Of a DNA stretch of 64,000 nucleotides, positions 18,310 to 26,762 are shown one piece after another. Position 1 is the stretch's first letter; every line of letters begins with the position of its first letter. Both the position numbers and the translations under genes were made by a program. Under the pieces are notes generated by a model that saw only the letters and a program-made list of their open reading frames with translations, had not been told where the DNA came from and searched no databases. This DNA comes from DATEPR01 sp036491115 (lineage in GTDB: Bacteria > Actinomycetota > Actinomycetes > Mycobacteriales > Pseudonocardiaceae), in assembly GCA_036491115.1 (NCBI GenBank), contig DASXCQ010000033.1, forward strand, positions 1 through 64,000. Direction: 5' to 3'.

Positions 18310-19140
18310 TCAGCCGAGTAGCCGGTGGGCGAGCCGTCGCGCCACCTCAATGGGGGCGGGTTGGCCGCCTTTGTTCAGTACGCCAAGCACCACCTGATCC
18401 GCGCCTGCGTCGAGATGTTCGGTGACACGCGTGACGATCGCGTCGGCGTCGCCCCACGCGACGAGATCGTCGACGAGTCGGTCGCTCAGCTCGGAGATAT
18501 CGGCGTCGCTGAAACCCATTCGTTCGAAGTTGGCGATGTATCCACCGACGCCGGACAGGAACCGCAGCGAGCCCCGGGCGGTCTCACGCGCGTGCGCGGC
18601 GTCGGTGTCGAGCACACACATCTGGTCCACGATGAGCGTGGAATCCGTCCCCAGAACCTGTCGCGCCATGCTGGTGTAGGCAGGCGTCACCAGCAGCGTT
18701 ATCGCTCCGGCACACCGGTCCCGGGCGAGTTCGAGTTTGCGGGGGCCGAGTGCGGCCAGGATCCGTCGTTCGGCGGGCACCGGTGGTTCACCGGCGTCGA
18801 GTTCGTCGAGGTAGTCGTTCAGCGCACGCATCGATCGGGGCTGCTGCGGACCACCCAGACCGGCGACGAACCGATCCGGCGCGGTCGCCTGCAGGTCGGC
18901 ATAGAGGTCCCGTACCGCATCCGGGGTGAAGACATCCGCCGAGATGATGGCCGATGCGACAGGGATCGTCGTGGTGGCTCGAACGAGCTTCGCGATCCGG
19001 TCCAGGCCGTCGATCTGACCGCCGGGCAGCCAAATCGTGGAATACCCCAGACGCTCGGCCTCGGCCGCCTCCTCGAGGTAGGTGTCGTCTGCCGAGACAT
19101 TCAGTGCGACACCTATCCGCCCTACCTCGACCCTGCTCAT
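18310..19140 (-). CDS. LLM-class F420-dependent oxidoreductase
   Basis: 276 residues with luciferase-like monooxygenase features: RIGVALNVSADDTYLEEAAEAERLGYSTIWLPGG at the N-terminus, FVAGLGGP in the middle and DAIVTRVTEHLDAGADQVVLG near the C-terminus. This pattern matches the F420-dependent branch in actinomycetes. GAAAGGTGGGAG precedes ATG 19140. The 198 bp towards the MocR gene and the 257 bp upstream hold no gene that I can support. Confidence 0.8.
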   Translation of the reverse strand: MSRVEVGRIGVALNVSADDTYLEEAAEAERLGYSTIWLPGGQIDGLDRIAKLVRATTTIPVASAIISADVFTPDAVRDLYADLQATAPDRFVAGLGGPQQPRSMRALNDYLDELDAGEPPVPAERRILAALGPRKLELARDRCAGAITLLVTPAYTSMARQVLGTDSTLIVDQMCVLDTDAAHARETARGSLRFLSGVGGYIANFERMGFSDADISELSDRLVDDLVAWGDADAIVTRVTEHLDAGADQVVLGVLNKGGQPAPIEVARRLAHRLLG

Positions 19141-19397
19141 CTCCCACCTTTCCTGTCCTGGCCGACCGCAAGCGCGGCCGAATCGCTTCGGCCGCCGTGC
19201 CAGCGATCGTACGCATACACGCCGATCGATACCACGACTTCAGGACGGCGGGTTGTGGCGTTGCCCAGGTGAAACGCTCTTGATCAACTATGTCCATTGA
19301 GGACGTGGGTCGAAGGTACGGAGTGGCGCACCACGCCGACCAGGCCGTGCGATTCGCCAAGGAGGTCGAGGATGTGATCGAGGCGGGCGTGTCGTCG

Positions 19398-20402
19398 TCA
19401 TGCCGAACGAACCGCGGACTCGTCGAACAGCCAGCACTTCGCGGTGTGGCCCGGTGCGGCCGTGAGGGTCGGAGGCCGGCTCCCGCAGACCTGCATGGCG
19501 AACGGGCAACGGTTGCGGAACCGGCACCCTGCGTCCAGCAACGCCCCTCGTCGCTCCGCGGTGTGATCAGCCTCACTCGCCCGGGTGTCCAGTCTGGTCC
19601 GCCGCGCTTCGGCGAGTTCGGCTCTGCTGCGCCCCGGATCTGGCGCCGCGGACGCCAGCAACCGCGTGTAGGGGTGCGCGGGATGCAGGATCACCTGGTC
19701 ACTCGGCCCGTGCTCGATCACCTCACCGCGATACATGACCATGACCTCCGACGAGAAGTGTCGCGCCGTGGCCAGGTCGTGGGTGACGTACAGCAGCGCA
19801 AGGTCACGCTCCCGCTTGAGCCGGTCCAACAAGTTGAGGATCTCCAGGCGGAGCGACACGTCCAGCATGGACACCGGCTCGTCGGCGAGCAGCACCTGTG
19901 GCGTCGGGGCGAGTGCCCGCGCGATCGCGACGCGCTGCCGTTGGCCACCGGACAGCTCGTGCGGACGCTTGGCCGCGAAGTCGGCCGGCGGGGAGAGGCT
20001 GACCGATCGCAGCAGCTCGTGCACCGCCACGGTCAGGTTCGCGCCTCTCGCCCGGTCCGGTGAGCGCAGCAGTGGGCGGCGCAGGTGATGGTCGACCGTG
20101 TGCATCGGATTCAGGGACGCGAAGGGATCCTGGAACACCACCTGCACGGACCGCCGGTAGTCCCGCAGTGCCCGGCCGCCGTGGCCGATCGGACGGTCGC
20201 GTAGCAGGATCTCGCCCGCGTCCGGGACGAGCAGCCGGGCCAATGCCTTGACCACCGTCGACTTGCCGCTACCGCTCTCGCCGACCAGGGCGAGCGTGTG
20301 CCCCACCCGCAGTGTCAACGACAGTCCGTCGACAGCGGTCAGCTTCGGCGCACCGCGCTGTCCGAACCGGACGGTCAGGTCACGCACCCGCAGAATGGTC
20401 AT
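19398..20402 (-). CDS. Dpp/Opp-type ABC transporter ATP-binding protein (second ATPase)
   Basis: 334 residues, complete: Walker A GESGSGKST (about 40-48), Q-loop VFQDPFASLNPMHT, signature LSGGQRQRV, Walker B VLLADEPVSMLDVS, H-loop THDLA, and a C-terminal oligopeptide-type Cys motif (CRFRNRCPFAMQVC). It corresponds to DppF. ATG 20402 overlaps the DppD-like stop (ATGA). It is the last gene of a five-gene importer operon reading leftward from 25114. Confidence 0.88.
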   Translation of the reverse strand: MTILRVRDLTVRFGQRGAPKLTAVDGLSLTLRVGHTLALVGESGSGKSTVVKALARLLVPDAGEILLRDRPIGHGGRALRDYRRSVQVVFQDPFASLNPMHTVDHHLRRPLLRSPDRARGANLTVAVHELLRSVSLSPPADFAAKRPHELSGGQRQRVAIARALAPTPQVLLADEPVSMLDVSLRLEILNLLDRLKRERDLALLYVTHDLATARHFSSEVMVMYRGEVIEHGPSDQVILHPAHPYTRLLASAAPDPGRSRAELAEARRTRLDTRASEADHTAERRGALLDAGCRFRNRCPFAMQVCGSRPPTLTAAPGHTAKCWLFDESAVRSA

Positions 20403-21487
20403 CGTGACTCCTGGTGGAGCGGATCATGCAGGTGACAGGCGACTCGCCTGCCGATGAGGTCGGCCTCGCCGCCGGTTCGTCCCGCGGTGCTGGCCGAGGG
20501 GTCGGCCAGCACCGGGGCGACCCGCCGGCACGGGTCGAATGCGTGCTCGCAGCGAGGCGCGAACGGGCAACCGACCAGGTCGCGACTCAGATCGGGAGGA
20601 TGGCCCGGTACGCCCCGCAACTCGCGAGCTTCGCCGCGCAGGTCGGGAAAGGACCGCAGCAGTCCCTGCGTGTAGGGATGAGCGGCGGCGTCGTGCAGCG
20701 TGACGGTGGGCCCGTATTCCACGATCTCTCCCGCGTACATCACCGCCAGTCTGTCGCTGGTCTCCAACAACAGCGAGAGGTCATGGGTGATGAACACGAC
20801 GCTGAAACCGAGCTGCGCCCGTAGCCGCTCGATCTCGTCGATGATCTCCCGCTGCACGACCACGTCGAGCGCCGTCGTCGGCTCGTCCATCACGACGATC
20901 TCCGGTTCCAGCGCCAGCGCCATCGCGATCACGACGCGCTGCCGCATGCCACCGGACAACTCGTGTGGGTAGTCGTTGATCCGTCGAGGATCGATGCCGA
21001 CCATGTCCAGCAGTTCACGTGCCCTGCTGTCGCGCTGCTCGCTGGACATGTCCGGACGGTGGGTTCGGTAGACGTCGGCGAACTGCCTGCGCAGGCTGGT
21101 CACCGGGTTCAGCGCGTTCATCGCGCTCTGGAACACCATGGAGATGCGCTGCCAGCGGAACGCCCGCAGCGCCGCCGGCCGCAGCGCCAGCACGTCGATC
21201 TCGGTGCCGTCCCTACCGGAGAACATGATCGACCCGCTGGTCAGCTCGGCCGGTGGGCGCAGCATCCTGGTCAGTGCGTAGGCCAGCGTCGACTTGCCGC
21301 ACCCGCTCTCGCCCGCGATGCCGAGCACTTCGCCCCGGCGCAGTTCCAGCGTCACATCCCGGACGGCGCGGACCGGGTGGCGACCGGCGTACTCCACGCT
21401 CACCCGCTCGGCACGGAGGATCACGTCCGGCGCCGCCGGACGCCGGACGGCCGATCCGGTGGGTGTGTCCACCGTGCGGCCCGTCAC
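20399..21487 (-). CDS. Dpp/Opp-type ABC transporter ATP-binding protein (first ATPase)
   Basis: 362 residues from GTG 21487. Walker A is GESGCGKST, Q-loop VFQSAMNALNPVTS, signature LSGGMRQRV, Walker B IVVMDEPTTALDV. The C-terminal CPFAPRCEHAFDPC is the oligopeptide-transporter iron-sulfur-like motif of DppD. GTG is chosen because it gives the canonical 4-bp overlap with the permease stop at 21484. Longer readings into the upstream permease are shadows. Confidence 0.88.
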   Translation of the reverse strand: MTGRTVDTPTGSAVRRPAAPDVILRAERVSVEYAGRHPVRAVRDVTLELRRGEVLGIAGESGCGKSTLAYALTRMLRPPAELTSGSIMFSGRDGTEIDVLALRPAALRAFRWQRISMVFQSAMNALNPVTSLRRQFADVYRTHRPDMSSEQRDSRARELLDMVGIDPRRINDYPHELSGGMRQRVVIAMALALEPEIVVMDEPTTALDVVVQREIIDEIERLRAQLGFSVVFITHDLSLLLETSDRLAVMYAGEIVEYGPTVTLHDAAAHPYTQGLLRSFPDLRGEARELRGVPGHPPDLSRDLVGCPFAPRCEHAFDPCRRVAPVLADPSASTAGRTGGEADLIGRRVACHLHDPLHQESR

Positions 21488-22389
21488 CGCGGTTCCTTCG
21501 TGCGCTCGCGATATACCCTCAGGCGCGGATTGAGGACCTCGTCCAGCCCGAAGTTGGTCAGTGCGAGACCGGCGCCGAGCAAGGCGATGCACAGGCCGGG
21601 CGGGATGAACCACCACCACGCTCCGGTCTGTAGCGCTTCGTCGTTCTCCGCGAAGTGCAGCATGTTTCCCCATGTCAGCAGGTTGATGTCGCCGAGCCCC
21701 AGAAATGCCAGCCCGGCCTGGGTGAGCACGGCGAAGATCGTCGCGAAGATGAACTGGGACACGATGATCGGCAATTCGTTCGGCATGATCTCGACGAACA
21801 CGATCCGCCAGGACGGTTCTCCCGACGATTCCGCGGCCAGCACGTAGTCGCGGTTGCGCACCGACAGTGTCTGGGCCCGCAGTACCCGCGCGGACGCCGC
21901 CCAGCTGGTCACGGCGATCACCAGGATGACCGACAGCAGCCCACCGTTGCCGAGGAACGCGGAGATGACGATGACCAGGGGCAGTCCCGGGATCACCAGA
22001 ACCACGTTGGACAGCAGCGACAGTGCCTCGTCGATCCACCCGCCCGCGTAACCACCGGCGATGCCGATCAACACCGACACGGCGGTGGCGAGAACTCCCG
22101 CGCTCGCCCCGATGACCAGGGTGTACCGGGTGCTGACCACCAACTGTGCGAACACGTCCTGCCCGGTCTGGGTAGTGCCCAGCCAGTGCAGGCCGGACGG
22201 TGCCGAATACCCGGCGTCGCTGAAGGCGTTGGCGTTGTGCACCACGAACGGACCGATGATCGCCACCAGCGCGAAGAACCCGACGATGCCCAACCCGGAC
22301 AGCAGCCGGGGTGTCCGCCACAGCCCGCTCACCATGCCGGCCGGCGCTGCGCGGCCGGGCACCGAGACCATGCTCTCCGCCGTGGTCAC
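21484..22389 (-). CDS. ABC transporter permease, DppC type
   Basis: 301 residues with six predicted membrane helices. The permease loop is AAESSGEPSWRIVFVEIMPNELPIIV (EAA-like motif, about residues 191-216). GTG 22389 overlaps the upstream permease stop. It partners the DppB-type protein to form the pore. Confidence 0.87.
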   Translation of the reverse strand: MTTAESMVSVPGRAAPAGMVSGLWRTPRLLSGLGIVGFFALVAIIGPFVVHNANAFSDAGYSAPSGLHWLGTTQTGQDVFAQLVVSTRYTLVIGASAGVLATAVSVLIGIAGGYAGGWIDEALSLLSNVVLVIPGLPLVIVISAFLGNGGLLSVILVIAVTSWAASARVLRAQTLSVRNRDYVLAAESSGEPSWRIVFVEIMPNELPIIVSQFIFATIFAVLTQAGLAFLGLGDINLLTWGNMLHFAENDEALQTGAWWWFIPPGLCIALLGAGLALTNFGLDEVLNPRLRVYRERTKEPR

Positions 22390-23444
22390 CTGCCCACCCT
22401 CGTCCTGGGGTCGACGAAGCCATAGACGAGATCGACGATCAGGTTGGCCCCCAACACGGCGAAGGTGATCACCAGGAATATTCCTTGCATCAGTGGATAG
22501 TCGTCGTTCTGTACGGCGTCCAGCAGTTTCTGTCCGATCCCCGGATAGGAGAACACCGTCTCCATCACGATCGACCCGCTGACCACGAATCCCAGCGAGA
22601 TGGCGAATCCGGACACGCTGGGCAGCACCGCGTTGCGGGCCGCATAGCCGAGGGCCACCCGCACGGGGCTGATGCCCTTCGCCTCCGCGGCGACCACGTA
22701 GTCCTCGGACAGCGTGGACACCATCATGTTGCGCATGCCCAGCAGCCAGCCGCCGATGGAGCTGACGACAATGGTCAGCGCCGGCAGGATGGCGTGCCGC
22801 ACGGCCGAGGCCAGAAATGGTCCGTTCAGTCCGACGTTCAGTTCGGAGTCGGCGTTGTAGCCACCGAAACCGGGAAACCAGTGCAGAACGTTGTCCGCGA
22901 ACAGGTACAGCAGGATCAGCGCGAGCCAGAAGTACGGGATGGCGGTGAGGAAGGTCGTGGACGGCACCAGCGAGTCCAGCCACGTCTTCCGCCGCCAGCC
23001 GGCCAGGGCCCCCAGCGCGATGCCGACCACGAAACTGATCACGGTGGCCGTGCCGACCAGCACCAGCGTCCAGAGGATGGTGCTCTCGACTTCCGTGGTG
23101 ACCGGTGTCGGAAAGTCGGTGACCGACAGGCCGAATCGCAGGTGGAGCAGATTGTTCAGGTAGCCGACGTAGCGTTGTGCCAGGTTGCCGGTGCCCAGAC
23201 CGAGGATCTGGGTCAGCGAGCGCTCCTCGCCGGGCGGCACGGGTCCGGCCAACTGCATCTTGGCCAGCACGATCTGTACCGGATTGCCCGGAATCAGCTG
23301 CGGCAGCAGGAAGTTCAGCGTGACGGCCAGCCAGGCGGCGATCGCGTAGAAGCCCAGCTTGCGGGTCAGGTGGCGGACGCTGTTCCTGGTCACCGGTCCG
23401 TGGGTGGCGGTGCGGTCCTCACCGCCTACGGTGCTCTGCGTCAT
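22386..23444 (-). CDS. ABC transporter permease, DppB type
   Basis: 352 residues. The first helix (about 31-52, FYAIAAWLAVTLNFLLP) is followed by a long periplasmic-side loop, typical of DppB. The EAA-like loop is AAEAKGISPVRVALGYAARNAVLP. ATG 23444 overlaps the binding-protein stop by 4 bp. Confidence 0.87.
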   Translation of the reverse strand: MTQSTVGGEDRTATHGPVTRNSVRHLTRKLGFYAIAAWLAVTLNFLLPQLIPGNPVQIVLAKMQLAGPVPPGEERSLTQILGLGTGNLAQRYVGYLNNLLHLRFGLSVTDFPTPVTTEVESTILWTLVLVGTATVISFVVGIALGALAGWRRKTWLDSLVPSTTFLTAIPYFWLALILLYLFADNVLHWFPGFGGYNADSELNVGLNGPFLASAVRHAILPALTIVVSSIGGWLLGMRNMMVSTLSEDYVVAAEAKGISPVRVALGYAARNAVLPSVSGFAISLGFVVSGSIVMETVFSYPGIGQKLLDAVQNDDYPLMQGIFLVITFAVLGANLIVDLVYGFVDPRTRVGR

Positions 23445-25114
23445 GCCGCGGGGGCCAGGCGCATCGCCACCCAGCCGATGTCGGGCTGGACGTACACCGC
23501 GGGGGCGCCGTACGGGTTCTTCGTGGTCGGGAATCCGGACACGTGGTTCCCGTTGAACTCGATCTCGTCCTGCTGCTCGAACAGCGGGATGTCCGGCAGG
23601 TCCTGGGCGAAGATCTGCTCGATCCGGTAGAAGTCCTGCTCGGCGTCGTCCTCGTTCTGCTGCGCCGCGATGTCCGACAGCAGTGAGTCCACCTCGGGGT
23701 TGCTGTAGCGGCCGTAGTTGCCGACCGTGTCGGTCTGGCCGATCGGGGTCGCGATCCTGCTGTCCAGGATCTGGTCGTAGTAGGAGTACGGGAGCGGGGT
23801 GTAGCCGAAGTTGTCGATGATCAACTGGAAGTTGCCGCTGTCCTGGTCGGCGGTGAACGCGTTGAACGACTCGCCCTGCACCTTGATGTCGATGCCGGCC
23901 GCCCGGGCCTCCTGAGCGATGATCTGCACGTCGCTGACGTAGTCGGTGTAACCGGACACCACCTTGAGGCTCAGGGTGAGTGGCTGCCCGCTCGGTGTGT
24001 CGAAGATGCCGTCCGCGCCCAGCTGGTACCCGGCCGCCTGCAGGATCTGCTTGGCCTTCGCGGGATTGTCGTCCTGGATCTTCGCGGCTCGCAGGCCCGG
24101 ATCGAGCACGTCGTCGTAGTTCGGAGTGAGCAGGGCTTCCGGGTTGGTCGCGGGAGCGTTGCCGTTGTAGACGGAGTTGCTCATGAACGACCGGTTGATC
24201 GCGGCGCTGATCGCCTGCCGCACAGCGAGGTCCGTGGTCGGACCCTGCTTCAGGTTGGGCACCAGGAACGCGACGGCAAGCGGGATGTTGGTCAGGGCGA
24301 ACTGGGGATCGCGGCCCAGGTAGGTCTTCTGCACGTTGGGGATGAAGCTACCTGCCCAGTCGACCTGACCGGACTCGATGGCGGCGTCCGAGCTGTCGTT
24401 GCCGTTGAACGACAGGAATCGAATCGTCTTGAGCTTGGGCAGGCCGGGCAGGTAATAGTGTGGGTTCGCACGCAGTTCCATCACCTGTCCCTGCACTTTG
24501 GAGAGGGTGAACGCGCCCGTGCCAACCGGCTTCGTGTTCAGGAATGTCGCCGGGTTGGGCACCGACTGCCACAGGTGCCGCGGCAGGATCATCGTCTTGC
24601 CGGCGAGAAAGTAGAACTCGCTGTACGCCGGCTTGGTGAACGTGACGGTCACGCCGTACTGGCCGTTGGCCTTGACCTCGGCCAGTGGTAACGCGTACCG
24701 GTTGAGGGATGGGTCGCCCTTGGCCAGGTCGAGGGTGAAGACGACGTCGGCGCTGGTGAACGGCGTGCCGTCGGTCCATTTCACGCCATGGCGGAGTCGG
24801 ACGTTCAGGGTCCTGCCGCCGTCCGACCAGGTGTAGCCGGTGCCCAACCAGGGGTCGATCTCGCCCGACTTGACGGTGTTGAAGAAGAACAGTGGCTCGT
24901 AGATCATCCCGTTCGTCGGGACTTCCACGTTGGGGGAGAACGGGTTGAAGTCGTCGACGAACGCACCGGCCGCCCCCGTGGTCACGGTGAGCACGCCGTT
25001 CGCCCCGGATCCGGAGTTGCCGGTACTACCGCCGCCACAACCGGCGAGCAGACCGACCGCGAGGAGAGCTGAGGACACGACGGTTGCCCGCACGCGCCAA
25101 CGACTGATGGACAT
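23441..25114 (-). CDS. Solute-binding lipoprotein (SBP family 5)
   Basis: 557 residues with a lipoprotein signal: MSISRWRVR, hydrophobic stretch, lipobox LLAGC (Cys about 26), then a Gly/Ser linker. The body has family 5 features (LNVRLRHGVKWTDGTPFTSADVVFTL, about 100-125). Family 5 proteins usually bind peptides, but many bind oligosaccharides. The shared operator with a GH5-like glycosidase favours a glycan ligand here. First gene of the importer operon; its promoter region carries the LacI-type site at 25287-25308. Confidence 0.87.
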   Translation of the reverse strand: MSISRWRVRATVVSSALLAVGLLAGCGGGSTGNSGSGANGVLTVTTGAAGAFVDDFNPFSPNVEVPTNGMIYEPLFFFNTVKSGEIDPWLGTGYTWSDGGRTLNVRLRHGVKWTDGTPFTSADVVFTLDLAKGDPSLNRYALPLAEVKANGQYGVTVTFTKPAYSEFYFLAGKTMILPRHLWQSVPNPATFLNTKPVGTGAFTLSKVQGQVMELRANPHYYLPGLPKLKTIRFLSFNGNDSSDAAIESGQVDWAGSFIPNVQKTYLGRDPQFALTNIPLAVAFLVPNLKQGPTTDLAVRQAISAAINRSFMSNSVYNGNAPATNPEALLTPNYDDVLDPGLRAAKIQDDNPAKAKQILQAAGYQLGADGIFDTPSGQPLTLSLKVVSGYTDYVSDVQIIAQEARAAGIDIKVQGESFNAFTADQDSGNFQLIIDNFGYTPLPYSYYDQILDSRIATPIGQTDTVGNYGRYSNPEVDSLLSDIAAQQNEDDAEQDFYRIEQIFAQDLPDIPLFEQQDEIEFNGNHVSGFPTTKNPYGAPAVYVQPDIGWVAMRLAPAA

Positions 25115-25414
25115 TGCGGATACCTCTCTCGACTGATGTCCCGGGCGGCCGGCACGACTGGCCCGGGCGGAGGCGAACAGGCAGCCGCGTGGGAGCTGAG
25201 CTCGCCGTCTCGGCGCGGCACGTCCTCATGCCGGTCCTTCCGCGGTGCGACACCATCGTTGGCTGCCGATGTAGCCCAGATCGAAGCACTATACCGGTTT
25301 AGTGTCAAGCAATCGGCGAATGCCATCGCTGTCGCCACTCATCGGTCGGCAGCACGAGGAGAGGGTTGCCGGGAGATCATTCACGACGCTCGGCCGGCGT
25401 TTCGGATCGGCCGT
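25115..25414. other. Intergenic region before the importer operon
   Basis: 300 bp between the LacI gene stop and the binding-protein start, both on the minus strand. It contains the LacI-type operator at 25287-25308 and, nearer the gene, a purine-rich ribosome binding site (GAGAGAGGTATCC read on the minus strand). I see no gene. Confidence 0.7.
25287..25308 (-). promoter_or_regulatory. LacI-type operator, importer side
   Basis: CACTATACCGGTTTAGTG (25287-25304) is an 18-bp palindrome with one symmetric mismatch pair, centred on ACCGGT. On the minus strand it reads as TTGACAC followed by TAAACCGGTATAGTG, almost the block found at 26699-26721 in front of the glycosidase and in the same orientation relative to its gene. 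Central CG and palindromy fit LacI-family operators. The binder is inferred to be the gene at 25415-26626. Confidence 0.75.
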
Positions 25415-26626
25415 TCAGCGGCTTTCCGGGACGGGTGAAGTCGTCGAGGTCGACCTTCGCCGAGCCGGGCCGCTGCTCGCCCGGCGGACCAGCTCGTGCG
25501 CCGCGTCCTTCACGTTGCCGGCCCGTTGTCCCCGCTCCTCGGCGAGCAGGCGCCGCGCCGCGTGCACGCCGTAGGTCAGCACGTCACGGTGCAACGCGGT
25601 CAGCGGGGGATGCACCAGCTCGCACAGGGGCGAGTCCTCCCACGCCACCATCGACACGTCACCCGGCACGTCGATACCGAGCCGGCGAGCCGCGCCGAGG
25701 CCGGACACGGCCATGAGGTCGTTGTCGTACACGACCGCCGTCGGTCTCGGGTCGCGGCGCAGCAGTTCCTCGGTGACCAGCGCGCCGCTGTCACCGCTGT
25801 AGTCGCCTGCCGCGTCCACCACTGTCACGCCCAGTTCGCCCGCGGCCTCACCGAACGCCTCCGTGCGGATCTGGGTGTGCCGCAGTTCGGGCATGCCACT
25901 GACCCTGCCGATCAGCGTGTGCCCGAGCGCGACCAGATGCTCCATCACCGTCCTGGCCACGAGGGCGTCGTCGTGCCATACGGCGGGCAGCGAGCCGGCC
26001 ACCGAGGGGTGCCCGATCACCACTGCCGGCATGCCGAGTTCCTCCAGCGCGGCGATCCGCGCATCGGCCACCCGGACGTCCACCACGAACACGCCATCCA
26101 CTTTGCGCTGTGCCCACCACGAGCGGTACAGCGCGATCTCCGACGCCTGGTCCTGGGTGATGGTGAACAACAGCGACATCTGGTTGTCGGACAGCTCTGC
26201 CTGGATGCCCGAAATCAACTGCATGAAGAACGGCTCGACGCCCAACATGGCCGCCGGCCGGTCGACGACGAGACCGAAAGCCCCCGCTTTGCCGTCGGAC
26301 AGCGCCCGGGCGGCGCTGTTCGGCTGCCAGCCGACCCGCCTGGCGATGTCCAGCACTCGCGACCTGGTCTGCTCGGACACGCCCGGTTGCCCGTTGAGCG
26401 CGAACGACACGGCCGCCTTGGTCAGCCCTGCCTGCTTGGCGATGTCGGCGATCGTCGGCCGCCGCGCGGTCTCCGTCGGCGCGCTCGGTTGCCCCTCGGG
26501 CCGGCGTGCCGCGCTGGATCGTCCGGCCACGCCGTCGTCGGCCGGGGCGGCGGCCTGGCCACCGGTCCGGCCATCGCCTCGACGTCGCGGCGTTCGCGAC
26601 GGTCTCTCGGTCACACGCATCACCAT
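25415..26626 (-). CDS. LacI-family transcriptional regulator
   Basis: About 403 residues. A disordered N-terminal extension (about 1-53) precedes the LacI headpiece PTIADIAKQAGLTKAAVSFA and the hinge region ARALSDGKAGAFGLVV. The periplasmic-binding-like effector domain follows (VDGVFVVDVR, TAVVYDNDLMAVSGLGAARR, VAWEDSPLCELVHPPLTALH). ATG 26626 or 26620 is the start. The headpiece is further from the N-terminus than usual. It sits between the importer and the divergent glycosidase; identical operator blocks on both sides indicate local control of glycan uptake and cleavage. Confidence 0.85.
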   Translation of the reverse strand: MVMRVTERPSRTPRRRGDGRTGGQAAAPADDGVAGRSSAARRPEGQPSAPTETARRPTIADIAKQAGLTKAAVSFALNGQPGVSEQTRSRVLDIARRVGWQPNSAARALSDGKAGAFGLVVDRPAAMLGVEPFFMQLISGIQAELSDNQMSLLFTITQDQASEIALYRSWWAQRKVDGVFVVDVRVADARIAALEELGMPAVVIGHPSVAGSLPAVWHDDALVARTVMEHLVALGHTLIGRVSGMPELRHTQIRTEAFGEAAGELGVTVVDAAGDYSGDSGALVTEELLRRDPRPTAVVYDNDLMAVSGLGAARRLGIDVPGDVSMVAWEDSPLCELVHPPLTALHRDVLTYGVHAARRLLAEERGQRAGNVKDAAHELVRRASSGPARRRSTSTTSPVPESR

Positions 26627-26698
26627 CCGGTCGCAGTCTAACCAGTGCCGATCGGCCAGCTGGTGCCTCGACGGTGGCGCATCCGGCGGAGTAATGAA

Positions 26699-26721
26699 TT
26701 GACACCTTAACCGGTATAGTG
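26699..26721 (+). promoter_or_regulatory. LacI-type operator, glycosidase side
   Basis: TTGACAC, then CTT, then AACCGGTATAGTG, directly upstream of the glycosidase and 73 bp from the LacI start. It shares TTGACAC and AACCGGTATAGTG with the reverse complement of 25287-25308, with one extra base between them. TTGACA and TATAGT resemble promoter elements but are too close together (10 bp) to be used as a pair, so this is better read as an operator overlapping the promoter. Confidence 0.72.
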
Positions 26722-26762
26722 ATTGCATTCCACCACACACCTCCCGAGAGGAGCCCGGACGG

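Noticed and set aside
26699..26720. TTGACA and TATAGT as a sigma-70 type promoter pair
   Set aside because: They are only 10 bp apart; spacing should be 16-18, so they are treated as parts of the operator block.
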